Below are positions 26,749 to 35,448 of a DNA stretch of 64,000 bases, piece after piece (position 1 is the stretch's first letter; every line of letters starts with the position of its first letter). This stretch comes from Planctomycetaceae bacterium (GTDB taxonomy: Bacteria; Planctomycetota; UBA1135; GCA-002686595). Where the stretch lies: contig WYBT01000030.1 of the NCBI GenBank assembly GCA_011525785.1, positions 1-64,000 on the forward strand. The letters are read 5' to 3'. Both the position numbers and the translations under genes were made by a program. The notes under the pieces were generated by a model. That model had not been told where the DNA came from. It ran no database searches and saw nothing but the letters and a program-made list of their open reading frames with translations.

Positions 26749-27548
26749 GCGAGCGGTTGCGAGGTCAGTCACTGTTGCGCGCGCTGGAGACCGGCGAAGT
26801 GCGCGTCGCCGAACGCGGCGCCGATGGCGCATGGCGCGTGAACGCCTGGGTGAAGGAGGAGATCCTCCAGTGCTTCCGCGACGCCGGGCTCGTGCGCACG
26901 GTGGTGGGCGATCCTGCGCACGGACAGTTCTCGTTCGTCGACAAGGCCGGGCTCGGCGCGCAGCAGTGGGATGTTCCCGACGGCGTGCGCATCGTCCCCG
27001 GAGGCACCGCGATCCGCCGCGGCGCGCACCTGGGCAAAGGCGTGATCGTCATGCCGCCCGCCTACGTCAACGTCGGCGCGTTCGTCGACGAGGGCTCGAT
27101 GGTCGACAGCCACGCGCTGATCGGCTCGTGCGCGCAGATCGGCAAGCGCGTGCACGTCTCGGCCGCGGCGCAGATCGGCGGCGTGCTCGAGCCCGCGGGC
27201 GCGCGCCCGGTGATCGTCGAGGACGAGGTCTTCATCGGCGGCAACTGCGGCGTGTACGAGGGCGTGCTCGTGCGGCGCGGCGCGGTGCTCGCGAGCGGCG
27301 TCGTGCTCTCGGCCAGCACGCCGGTCTTCGACCTCGTCGAGCAGCGCGAGCTGCGCGGCAGCCGCGAGGCGCCGCTCGAAATCCCCGAGCACGCCGTGGT
27401 CGTGCCGGGCTCGCGCGCCATCCGCGCGCCGAGCGATAGCGCCGCTTGGGCCGCTTCGCAGGGCCTCTCGATCGCCTGCGCGCTGATCGTCAAGCGCCGC
27501 GACGAGCGCACGGACCGCGCTACGGCGCTCGAGCAGGCCTTGCGCTGA
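26745..27548 (+). CDS. dapD: tetrahydrodipicolinate N-succinyltransferase
   Basis: A 267-residue enzyme that transfers succinyl from succinyl-CoA to tetrahydrodipicolinate, committing it to diaminopimelate and lysine. The N-terminal helical domain has WVKEEILQCFRDAGL. From residue 90 the left-handed beta-helix shows the family sequence GGTAIRRGAHLGKGVIVMPP, VNVGAFVDEGSMVDSHALIG, QIGGVLEPAGARPVI and FIGGNCGVYEGV. Length and motifs match DapD very well. It is the last gene of the overlapping aminotransferase-DapE-DapD set. A paralogous use on another substrate is possible, given the unusual upstream genes. Confidence 0.92.
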   Translation: MSERLRGQSLLRALETGEVRVAERGADGAWRVNAWVKEEILQCFRDAGLVRTVVGDPAHGQFSFVDKAGLGAQQWDVPDGVRIVPGGTAIRRGAHLGKGVIVMPPAYVNVGAFVDEGSMVDSHALIGSCAQIGKRVHVSAAAQIGGVLEPAGARPVIVEDEVFIGGNCGVYEGVLVRRGAVLASGVVLSASTPVFDLVEQRELRGSREAPLEIPEHAVVVPGSRAIRAPSDSAAWAASQGLSIACALIVKRRDERTDRATALEQALR

Positions 27549-27601
27549 GTCGAAGCGCCGCGCGGCACGAACGGCGCGCCGCGCCTACCATGGGGAGCGC
27601 C

Positions 27602-29134
27602 ATGCGAACGCTCACCCGCGCCTTCCTCCTCGCCGCCGCCGTCGCCACCGCTACCGCGCCCGCGCAGTCCACCTGGTCGATCATCGTCTGCAACACGCGC
27701 ACGCGCGAAGTCACCATCGGCGCAGCGACGTGCTTGGCGAGCTTCAACCTGCGCCAGGTGCTGCCGGTGATGAAGGTCGGCGTCGGCGGAGGCTGCTCGC
27801 AGAGTTTGGTCGACTCCGGCTTCGTCTACCGCCCGGCGATGTGGAACGGCCTGGGGGCGGGGCTCTCGCCGCAGGAGATCCTCAATTCGCTGTTGAGCGA
27901 TCCCACGATCAACTCGCGCCAGCTGGGCATCGTCAACATGGACGACCAGCCTGTGACCTTCAGCGGTGCGTTCGTCGGCGCAGCGTTGCCGAGCGTGACG
28001 GGCGTCGCGGGAGAGCTGCGCTACGCGATTCAGGGCAATTTGCTCGCGGGCGACGAGCCCGTGCTGATGGCCGAGCTCGCGTTGCTCAACACTCCCGGCG
28101 ACATGACGCAGCGCGTGATGGCGGCGATGGAGGCCGCGCGGTTTTGGGGCGGCGACGGACGCTGCTCGTGCCCCGGCGGAGTGGCCCCGTGTTCGCCGCT
28201 GCCGCCCCCGACGCCGTTCAAGAGCGCCCACGTCGGCTTCTTCCTCTCGTCGCGGCTGGGCGACACCGGCGGCGCGCAGTGCACGCAAGGCACCGGCTGC
28301 GCGGCGGGGCAGTTCTACCTCGCGTTCAACATCATCGGCGCCGCCGGGGACGTCGACCCGGTGCTGCAGATGCAGCAGCAGTACACGACCTGGCGCGCCA
28401 ACCTGATCGGCCGGCCCGACCACATCCTCAGCACCGTCAGCGCGCCCGCGCAGTCGCTCGTCGCCGACGGACTGTCGAGCACCTCGGTCACCGTGCGGCT
28501 GCGCGACGTCGACGGCAACCCGCTGGCGAGCGGGGGAGCGGCGCTCACGCTGACGCAGGTCTCCGGCGCGCCCGCGGTCACGACTCCGAGCGCGATCGTC
28601 GACCACGGCAACGGCTCGTACTCGTTCACGCTGCGCGCGGGCGCCGCGAGCGGCCTCGACCGCTGGCGCATCGTGGTCAACGACGGCGTCTCGCCGGTTC
28701 GCCTGCACCCCGAGTTCGAGCTGCGCGTCGACCCGCTCGCGCCGCTGCACGTGGGCGTCGACAGCTACTCCGCCGCCGCGGCGCGCAGCAGCGTGCCCCT
28801 GTGGGTCAACCTCGGAGCCGCTCGCTCGCGCCGGCCCTACATGCTGCTCGCGTCGACCGGCGGAACCCAGCCGGGCCTGCCGTTCGCCGGCGCACAGCTG
28901 CCGCTCAACGCGAGCCCGCTGCTCAACCTCTCCTACACGAGCTTCAACTCGGCAACGTTTTCGCGCACCTTCGGCCTCCTGACCCGACAGGGCCGCGCCG
29001 AGGCCGCGTTCAGTCCCGATCCGGCGCTCGCGCTGGGCTTGGTGGGCTCGCGCGTCGACTGGGCCGGCGTGGTTTTCGATCCGCTCAACGGCACGGCGGT
29101 TCTGGGGCCGGTAGGATTCGACGTTCTGCCCTGA
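27602..29134 (+). CDS. secreted DUF1028 protein with Ig-like and C-terminal planctomycete-type module
   Basis: A 510-residue protein with a Sec signal peptide (1-22, APAQ). Residues 24-270 are a DUF1028 domain (STWSIIVCNTRTREVTIGAA; GVGGGCSQSL), a family related to Ntn hydrolases with no defined reaction. A bacterial Ig/invasin-like domain follows (about 283-385: SLVADGLSSTSVTVRLRDVD, YSFTLRAG). The last 125 residues (PYMLLASTGGTQPGLPF, LPLNASPLLN, WAGVVFDP) resemble a terminal module common in secreted proteins of deep-branching planctomycetes. The ATG at 27602 has GGGGAG close upstream. It follows dapD by 53 bp on the same strand but is probably separately expressed. Confidence 0.75.
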   Translation: MRTLTRAFLLAAAVATATAPAQSTWSIIVCNTRTREVTIGAATCLASFNLRQVLPVMKVGVGGGCSQSLVDSGFVYRPAMWNGLGAGLSPQEILNSLLSDPTINSRQLGIVNMDDQPVTFSGAFVGAALPSVTGVAGELRYAIQGNLLAGDEPVLMAELALLNTPGDMTQRVMAAMEAARFWGGDGRCSCPGGVAPCSPLPPPTPFKSAHVGFFLSSRLGDTGGAQCTQGTGCAAGQFYLAFNIIGAAGDVDPVLQMQQQYTTWRANLIGRPDHILSTVSAPAQSLVADGLSSTSVTVRLRDVDGNPLASGGAALTLTQVSGAPAVTTPSAIVDHGNGSYSFTLRAGAASGLDRWRIVVNDGVSPVRLHPEFELRVDPLAPLHVGVDSYSAAAARSSVPLWVNLGAARSRRPYMLLASTGGTQPGLPFAGAQLPLNASPLLNLSYTSFNSATFSRTFGLLTRQGRAEAAFSPDPALALGLVGSRVDWAGVVFDPLNGTAVLGPVGFDVLP

Positions 29135-29258
29135 GCCCTTTCGCGCCTGATGCGAGAGGCACGGGCCAAAGCGCCTCCACCGTCCAATCCCTCGAACCTC
29201 TCGCTCGTGTTCGGGCCCACCGGCGTCGCCGGCGGGGCCGCGACCCTGGAGCGTGCGC

Positions 29259-30266
29259 ATGAGCCCACAGAACCATCCGTCGCTTTCGCACTGGGAAGCC
29301 TCCGAAGACGAAGGCGTCAGCTTTTGGGAGCTGTGGGAGAGCGCCTGGGCGTCGAAGTGGTGGATCGCGACCTTCGCGCTGGTGGCGGGGGCGCTGGGCG
29401 CGACCTGGATGTGGCTGCAGCCCGATCTCTACCGCGTGCGCGTGGTGCTGCTGCCCGTCGACCCCATCCAAGCGCAGCCCACGGTCTCCACCGGCGTCGA
29501 TCCCACTTCGGCGCCGCTCTCGCGCGGGCTGTTCGCGTCGCCGCAGGTTCCGCTGCTCACGCTGCGCTCTGAGCGCTTCGCCGAGCAATTCATCGAGCAG
29601 CACGAACTCCTGCCGATCCTGTTCGCCGAGTTCTGGGACCACAGCGCCCAGCGCTGGATCACCGACGGCCGCGTCGAGGCCCCGGACCTGCGCGACGCCG
29701 TGAGCTTCTTCACCAGCGACGTGCTCGCCATCGACAGCGACCCGCGCTCGGGCCTGACGAACCTGAGCGTGTCGTGGACCGATCCGGTGCTGGCCCGCGA
29801 GTGGGCCGATGCGTTGGTCCAGGACCTGAACGACTCGCTGCGCGCGCAGGCGCTCGCCGACGCCGAGCGCAACGTCGAGCACTTGAAGGCGCAGATCAAG
29901 CAGCCTGGCGCGGCCACCGTGCAACAGGCGCTCGCGCGACTGCTCGAGGTCGAGCTGCAGCGCGTCATGCTCGCCAAGGTCCAACCCGATGTCGCGTTCG
30001 CCGTCATCGATCCCGCGCGCACGCCCAAGGACCCCATCGGCCCGCAGCGGATCAAGTTCACGCTCATCGCCCTCGGGGGCGGGGCGCTGCTGGGCGCGAT
30101 GGTCGTGTTCCTGCGCCGCTCGGCCGCGCAGCGACGTGAGCAGCTCGAGGCCGCCGCCGCGGCTCAGCGCGAGTACGAAGAGGAACACACCGAGCCGCAC
30201 GAGGAAGTGCAGCCGTTGCCCGCACTGCGCCCCGCGAGCCGCAGCGGGATTTCGTCGGTGCTCTGA
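29259..30266 (+). CDS. Wzz/chain-length-determinant-like membrane protein
   Basis: A 335-residue inner membrane protein with two membrane helices, at about 36-54 (WWIATFALVAGALGATWMW) and about 270-287 (IALGGGALLGAMVVFL). They flank a large periplasmic segment that contains a helical part (about 185-235). The second helix is preceded by PDVAFAVIDPARTPKDPIGP, the Pro-rich motif of Wzz and polysaccharide co-polymerases. A charged cytoplasmic tail follows. Such proteins set polymer length in O-antigen or exopolysaccharide export, but no polysaccharide genes are adjacent. There is no Walker kinase domain. Confidence 0.75.
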   Translation: MSPQNHPSLSHWEASEDEGVSFWELWESAWASKWWIATFALVAGALGATWMWLQPDLYRVRVVLLPVDPIQAQPTVSTGVDPTSAPLSRGLFASPQVPLLTLRSERFAEQFIEQHELLPILFAEFWDHSAQRWITDGRVEAPDLRDAVSFFTSDVLAIDSDPRSGLTNLSVSWTDPVLAREWADALVQDLNDSLRAQALADAERNVEHLKAQIKQPGAATVQQALARLLEVELQRVMLAKVQPDVAFAVIDPARTPKDPIGPQRIKFTLIALGGGALLGAMVVFLRRSAAQRREQLEAAAAAQREYEEEHTEPHEEVQPLPALRPASRSGISSVL

Positions 30267-30275
30267 AGTTGCTGG

Positions 30276-30304
30276 CGCGCCCGAAGTGGCGCGGGTTGTC
30301 TTTT
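30276..30304. terminator. hairpin and T-rich tract between convergent genes
   Basis: CGCGCC (30276-30281) pairs with GGCGCG (30288-30293) over a 6-nt loop, followed by GGTTGTCTTTT. This is a plausible intrinsic terminator for the Wzz-like gene ending at 30266. Confidence 0.4.
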
Positions 30305-30319
30305 CGCAGCCGCAGGCAG

Positions 30320-32515
30320 CTACTTCGCGCGCTCGACGAGCAGCGCGCAGGGCTCGAAGCGCTGGCGCGCGCCGTCGCGCGAACGAACGTCGGGCGCATC
30401 GCCCAGGCGGCGCAGGCGCTCGACGATCTCGCGCGCACCGCGCAGGGCGACGTAGCGCATCGCCCCGCCGTGGAAGGGCGGGAAGCCCATGCCGAACACG
30501 GTGGCGAGGTCGAGCTCGCGCTCGCTCGCGACGACGCCCTCCTGCAGGCACAGCGCCGACTCGTTGACGAGCGCCAGGCCGAGCCGGTCGCGCACGTCGT
30601 CGAAGGTGAGCGTGCTCGAGGCGTGCGGGCGCGCGGCCTCGGCGACGCGCGGGTTGAACTCGCCCTTGCGCGGCCGGCCCGACTTGGGATCGCTCGTGTA
30701 GAGGAAGAAGCCCGCGCCGGACTTCTTGCCCTTGAGGCCGACGGCCACGAGCTTGGCGACCAGGCGGCTCGATTTCATGCGCTCGCCGTAGGCGCCCTCG
30801 AGCGACTGCGCGGCGTGCGCGGCGATGTCCAGGCCCACTTCGTCGAGCAGCTCGAGCGGCCCCATGGGCAGACCGAAGTCGAGAGCCGCGCGCTCGATCG
30901 TCTGCGGCGCGACTCCGAGCTCGTACAGGCGCACCGCTTCGTCGAGGTAGGGCCCGAGCACGCGGTTCACCAGGAATCCCGCGACGTCGCGCACGACGAC
31001 CGGCGTCTTGCCCAGGCGCAGCGCGAGCTTGGCGGTCGCCGCGACGGTCTCGTCGCTGGTCTGCGCGCCGCGCACGATCTCCACCAGCGGCATGAGGCGC
31101 ACGGGATTGAAGAAGTGCATGCCGACGACGCGCTCGGGGTGCGGCAGGCCCTGTGCGATCGCGTCGATCGAGAGCGACGAGGTGTTGCTCGCGAGGATCG
31201 CGTCGGGCGCGATTTGCTTGGCGAGCGTGGCGAACACGCTGCGCTTGACCTCGAGCTTCTCGGCCACGGCTTCGATCACCAGCGCGGAGCGTGCGAAGCC
31301 GTCGATGCTGGTCGCGCCTTCGAGCCGGTCGAGCGCGGCTTCGGCCTCGTGCTGTTGCATGCGGCGCTTGCGCAGCGAGCTGTGAATGGCGCGCGCGTGC
31401 TCGACCAGCGCTGTGTCCACAGCCTTGCGCGCGAGGTCAGCGAGGCGCGTGTCGACTCCGCGCTCGGCCATCAGGCTCGCGATCGCGCCGCCCATCACGC
31501 CGCCGCCGATCACGCCCGCGCGTGCGATGGTGCGCGCATCGCCGCCGCCGGGCGAACGCGCGAGCTTCTTAGCGTCTTCTGTCCCGCGGAAGATCGAGAT
31601 CAGGCTCTTGCAGACCGGCGTCACCGCGAGTTGGCCGAGCGCTTGCGCCTCGCGTTCGAGGCCGCTCGCGAGTGAAGTCGTCGGCGCGGCGACTACAAGC
31701 TCGAGCGCGGCGAGCGGCGCGGGATAGCGGCCGCGCGTCTTGGCCATCACGCCTTTGCGCGCCTGGCTCGCGACGACGATGCGCGCGAGCGGATTGCGGT
31801 CGATGAGCAGACCCCACAGGCCGCGCTCGCGACGTGCGCAGCTCGTGCGGCCCAGCGCGATGTCGCACGCGATGCGGCGCAGGTTCTCGGGCGCCGCGAG
31901 GCGATCGACGAGTCCGAGCTTGAGCGCCTGGCGCGCGACGTACAGCTTGCCGGTGAGGATCGCTTCGAGCGCCGCGGGCGTTCCGATGCGGCGCGGGAGA
32001 CGCTGGCAGCCGCCCCAGCCCGGCAGGATGCCCAGTTGCGTCTCGGGGAGGCCGATGCGCGAGGCGCTGTGCTCGGCGAGCACGATCCGATCGCAGCACA
32101 GCGAGAGCTCGAACGCGCCGCCCGGTACGGGGCCGCCGACCGCGGCCACCTTGAACGCGCGCAGGTCGGCGAGGCGCTGGAAGAGCTGCTGGCCGAAGCG
32201 CGCGAGCGCGGTGGCGCGCTGGGCGTCGTCGATGGCCTCGATCACGTCGATGTCGGCGCCGGCCACGAACGCGGTGGGGGACTTGCCCGTGACGACCAGC
32301 GCCTTCAGCGCGCTGTCGCGGGCGAGTTCGTCGAGCGCCGCGGCGAGGTCGCGCATCAGCGGGCGGTCGAACACCGCGAGCTTTCTGTGCGGCGGATCGA
32401 TCACGAGCACGACCAGGCCAGGCTCGGGGCGCTCCAGGCGCACGCAGCCGCCGGGCCCGGGCGCGCCGTCGGGCATGGGCATGCTCTCTAGCAGCGAGAG
32501 ATCGAGCTGGCTCAT
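30320..32515 (-). CDS. FadJ/FadB-like multifunctional beta-oxidation enzyme
   Basis: A 731-residue fusion of enoyl-CoA hydratase and 3-hydroxyacyl-CoA dehydrogenase, carrying out the middle two steps of fatty acid beta-oxidation. The hydratase part (about 20-290) keeps both catalytic glutamates (GGAFELS and GLPETQLGILPGWGG). The dehydrogenase part (about 330-731) has the NAD loop GVIGGGVMGGAIA, the SNTSSLSI motif and HFFNP. Length is as in FadB/FadJ. Its ATG overlaps the stop of the thiolase gene (ATGA at 32512-32515). It is the distal gene of a three-gene minus-strand operon with the thiolase and a CoA ligase. Confidence 0.92.
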   Translation of the reverse strand: MSQLDLSLLESMPMPDGAPGPGGCVRLERPEPGLVVLVIDPPHRKLAVFDRPLMRDLAAALDELARDSALKALVVTGKSPTAFVAGADIDVIEAIDDAQRATALARFGQQLFQRLADLRAFKVAAVGGPVPGGAFELSLCCDRIVLAEHSASRIGLPETQLGILPGWGGCQRLPRRIGTPAALEAILTGKLYVARQALKLGLVDRLAAPENLRRIACDIALGRTSCARRERGLWGLLIDRNPLARIVVASQARKGVMAKTRGRYPAPLAALELVVAAPTTSLASGLEREAQALGQLAVTPVCKSLISIFRGTEDAKKLARSPGGGDARTIARAGVIGGGVMGGAIASLMAERGVDTRLADLARKAVDTALVEHARAIHSSLRKRRMQQHEAEAALDRLEGATSIDGFARSALVIEAVAEKLEVKRSVFATLAKQIAPDAILASNTSSLSIDAIAQGLPHPERVVGMHFFNPVRLMPLVEIVRGAQTSDETVAATAKLALRLGKTPVVVRDVAGFLVNRVLGPYLDEAVRLYELGVAPQTIERAALDFGLPMGPLELLDEVGLDIAAHAAQSLEGAYGERMKSSRLVAKLVAVGLKGKKSGAGFFLYTSDPKSGRPRKGEFNPRVAEAARPHASSTLTFDDVRDRLGLALVNESALCLQEGVVASERELDLATVFGMGFPPFHGGAMRYVALRGAREIVERLRRLGDAPDVRSRDGARQRFEPCALLVERAK

Positions 32516-33825
32516 GCGCCGGTCCTCTCCAGCACGACCGCGCCGCCCTGGCCGCCGCCGATGCACAAGGTCGCCAAGCCCAACTCGCGATTCGACTCGC
32601 GCAGCTCGTGCGCGAGCGAGAGCAGGAGGCGCGCGCCGGTGACGCCGACCGGATGGCCGAGCGCGATCGCGCCGCCGTTGATGTTCGTCTTGGCGAGATC
32701 GAGGACGCCCACCGCGTTCGATCTGCCGAGCTCGCGTGCGCAAAACTCGGCGCTCTCGAAGGCGCGCGCGCAGGCGAGCACCTGGTGCGCGAAGGCCTCG
32801 TTCAACTCGACCACGCCGATGTCTCCGAGCGACACGCCCGCGTCGTCGAGCGCCGCGGCGCTGGCGTACACAGGACCGAGTCCCATGCGCGCAGGTTCGC
32901 AGCCGGCCCAGGCGAAGCTCCTGATGCGCGCCAGCGGCGCGAGGCCCAAGGCCTTCGCGCGCGCCGCGGTCGTCACGAGCAGCGCGCACGCGCCGTCCGT
33001 GAGTTGCGAGGAGTTGCCGACCGTCACCACGCCGTCGGGCTTCTCGAAGTAGGGCTTGAGCTTGGCCAGAGCTTCGAGCGTCTGGCCCTCGCGGATGCCG
33101 TCGTCGCTCAGCACGCTCGCGTCGCCCTCGCGCGCGCCCTGCGGCATCACGCCGACGATCTCGCGCGCGAAGCGGCCGGACTTGCGAGCGCGTTCGGCGC
33201 GCAGGTGGCTCTCGAGCGCGAGCGCGTCGCCCTGTTCGCGCGTGATCGACCAGTCGCGCGCGAGCAGTTCGGCCGTGCGGCCCATGATCAGCCCGCAGGT
33301 CGGGTCGGTGAGCCCTTCGATCAGCGCCACGCGCGGCTTCAGGTGCCACGGACGGAAGCTTGCGATCGCAGCGAGCCGCGCGCCGAGCGTTCGCGCGCGG
33401 GAAAGGCGCTCGAACATGGCGGTCATCTCGGGGCCGTAGCTGAGCGGGTAGGCGCTCATCACCTCGACGCCGCCGCACACGAACAGCTCGCCGCGCCCCG
33501 CTTCGATCTGGAGCACGGCGCTGGTCACGGCCTGCATTCCGCTGGCGCAGTTGCGGCCGACGGTGTGTGCGGGCACGCGCTGCGGCACGCCGGCGCGCAC
33601 GGCGATCACGCGCGCGACGTTGACTTGCGTGGTGGGTTGGCCGACGCAGCCGAAGATCAACTCGTCGAGCTCGCCCGCGTCGATGCCGGTGCGCGAGAGC
33701 AACTCGCGCGTCACGGCGGCGCCGAGTCGGCCCGCGTCCTCGCGCTTGAACACGCCGCCGGCCTTCACCTGCGCCGTGCGCACGCCGGCGGCGATCACGA
33801 TTTCGTTGCGTAGGGCGCGCGGCAT
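32512..33825 (-). CDS. acetyl-CoA C-acyltransferase (thiolase)
   Basis: A 437-residue thiolase for the last step of beta-oxidation. The nucleophilic cysteine is in NCASGMQ (Cys93), the NEAFA motif and GHPVG (His near 391) are present, and the second active-site cysteine is in CIGGGQGG (Cys421). The length fits FadI-type degradative thiolases, which are longer than the biosynthetic ones. It overlaps the FadJ-like gene downstream and lies 4 bp from the CoA ligase gene upstream, so the three are one operon. Confidence 0.92.
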   Translation of the reverse strand: MPRALRNEIVIAAGVRTAQVKAGGVFKREDAGRLGAAVTRELLSRTGIDAGELDELIFGCVGQPTTQVNVARVIAVRAGVPQRVPAHTVGRNCASGMQAVTSAVLQIEAGRGELFVCGGVEVMSAYPLSYGPEMTAMFERLSRARTLGARLAAIASFRPWHLKPRVALIEGLTDPTCGLIMGRTAELLARDWSITREQGDALALESHLRAERARKSGRFAREIVGVMPQGAREGDASVLSDDGIREGQTLEALAKLKPYFEKPDGVVTVGNSSQLTDGACALLVTTAARAKALGLAPLARIRSFAWAGCEPARMGLGPVYASAAALDDAGVSLGDIGVVELNEAFAHQVLACARAFESAEFCARELGRSNAVGVLDLAKTNINGGAIALGHPVGVTGARLLLSLAHELRESNRELGLATLCIGGGQGGAVVLERTGA

Positions 33826-33829
33826 GGGG

Positions 33830-35308
33830 CTACTTCGGCCTCCGGTCGAGGTAGCGCTGCTCCTTCATCGCCGTCTCCATGCCCAGCAGAGCGAGCATCT
33901 CGTCGAGCGCGTGCACGCTGATCTTGTTCGGCGCGACCTCGGTGGCGTTGAGCAGGCGCGTGTGGATGTCGCGCGTGAGCTTGTCGACGTCCGCGCCCTT
34001 GCGCGGCGCGACGCGCACCTCGAGCTGATCGACCTCGAAGGGGTCGTCGTTGCGCTTGGAGATCACGACCTGCCACTCCTCGACTTCGCGCATCTCCATC
34101 AGCGTCGAACCCATCTGCGAGAGGTCGACCAGCGTGCCCTTGATCTTGGTCAGGCTGAGGGCGTGCTTCTCGCTCGCGCGGCGCAGCTCGGAGGCGATGC
34201 GCGGCAGCGTGCGGCCGCAGTGCGGGCACACGCCCCACTGGATCCCGCCGACGCACACGTCGCCGGTGCGGTAGCGCAGCACGCACGTGCCGTGGCCCGA
34301 AATCGTGGTGAACACGATCTCGCCCGTCTCGCCGTCGGGCAGCACCTCTCCGGTCGCGGGATCGACGACTTCGAACACCGCGAGGTCGGGATAGAGGTGG
34401 TAGCCGCTCGAGCTGTTGTCGGCGGTCGGGCACTCGGCCCAGGCCATGCGCGCCTCGGTGAAGCCGTAGGTGCCGACGATCTTCACGTCCTTGGCGCCGC
34501 CGGCGCGCAGGCACTCGAGCATCTTCTCTTTGAGGCCCGGCGGCGTCTTTTCGGCGCCGAGCACGACCGTGCGCACGTTCTGGAAGCTCGTGCCCAATTC
34601 GTTGCCGCGCCGCAGCAGGTGGTAGGTGAAGCCCGGCGTGCCGACGATCGCCGTGGGGCTCAGGCGATCGAACAGGCGCAGGCTGCCGTCGGTGCCCATC
34701 ACCTTGCCGCCGCCGGAGGGCACGACGAGTCGACCGGTCTTGAAGCCGCCGAGCGTAACCGCCCAGAACGCCAAGTGCGGCGCGAAGGGGAACAGGTTGA
34801 CGATGCGCTCCTGCGGCGTGACCACGTTCACGATGTCGAACATGCGCGCGATGCCTTCGCTCAGCACGTCGAGATCGTGGGGCGTGTAGGCGAAGCCGAC
34901 GGGCTCGCTCGAGCGTCCGGTGGTGAAGGTCAGGAAGTTGGGCGTGTAGCGGTAGCGCAGTGTCTCGCGCGCTCCCGCGCCGCCCAGCACGAGCGCGAGC
35001 TTGCGCGCGAAGGGCCAGTGAGCCTTGATCAACTCCGGACTGGGCTGCAGCACGAAGTCGTAGCGGTTTTCCGGCGTGGTCTGCGCGCGCAGCAGGTCCT
35101 GCTTGGTGGTGAACGGCAGGCGCGCGAGATCGGCGACGCCGCGCACGCGGCGCGGATCGAGGCCCGCTTCATCGAACACGCGCCGGTAGTGGCGCGAGAA
35201 CGGGTAGAGCTCCTCGCGCACATAGCGGACGAACTGTTCGTCCTGCAGGCGCCGCAGCTCGGAGACCGAAGTCTGACTCAGCGTGCTCCAACTCGACGGT
35301 CGTGCCAT
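33830..35308 (-). CDS. PaaK-like acyl-CoA ligase (phenylacetate-CoA ligase family)
   Basis: A 492-residue AMP-forming ligase. It shows the PaaK-type sequence order: LARLPFTTKQDLL (about 60-72), the P-loop-like FTTGRSSEPVGFAYTP (about 128-143), VGTYGFTEA (about 298-306) and GEIVFTTISGHGTCVLRYRTGD (about 345-365). A CPHCGRTLPRI segment (about 380) is typical of this family and could bind zinc. It probably activates an aromatic or fatty acid for the thiolase/FadJ-like pair encoded downstream. The substrate cannot be assigned. The ATG at 35308 is divergent from the patatin-like gene. Confidence 0.85.
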   Translation of the reverse strand: MARPSSWSTLSQTSVSELRRLQDEQFVRYVREELYPFSRHYRRVFDEAGLDPRRVRGVADLARLPFTTKQDLLRAQTTPENRYDFVLQPSPELIKAHWPFARKLALVLGGAGARETLRYRYTPNFLTFTTGRSSEPVGFAYTPHDLDVLSEGIARMFDIVNVVTPQERIVNLFPFAPHLAFWAVTLGGFKTGRLVVPSGGGKVMGTDGSLRLFDRLSPTAIVGTPGFTYHLLRRGNELGTSFQNVRTVVLGAEKTPPGLKEKMLECLRAGGAKDVKIVGTYGFTEARMAWAECPTADNSSSGYHLYPDLAVFEVVDPATGEVLPDGETGEIVFTTISGHGTCVLRYRTGDVCVGGIQWGVCPHCGRTLPRIASELRRASEKHALSLTKIKGTLVDLSQMGSTLMEMREVEEWQVVISKRNDDPFEVDQLEVRVAPRKGADVDKLTRDIHTRLLNATEVAPNKISVHALDEMLALLGMETAMKEQRYLDRRPK

Positions 35309-35448
35309 GGGGCTAGCCTCGCTATCGACGCGGCGACACTCAAGCCCCAGGCGTGGGCGGGAGGCCGGTGCGAACGCTGGGACAGTGCGCTTGCGGCCCG
35401 TCAAGCGCGCGCGCTCTCCGGTCGATCCCAGTTCGCTCCGATCCGACC

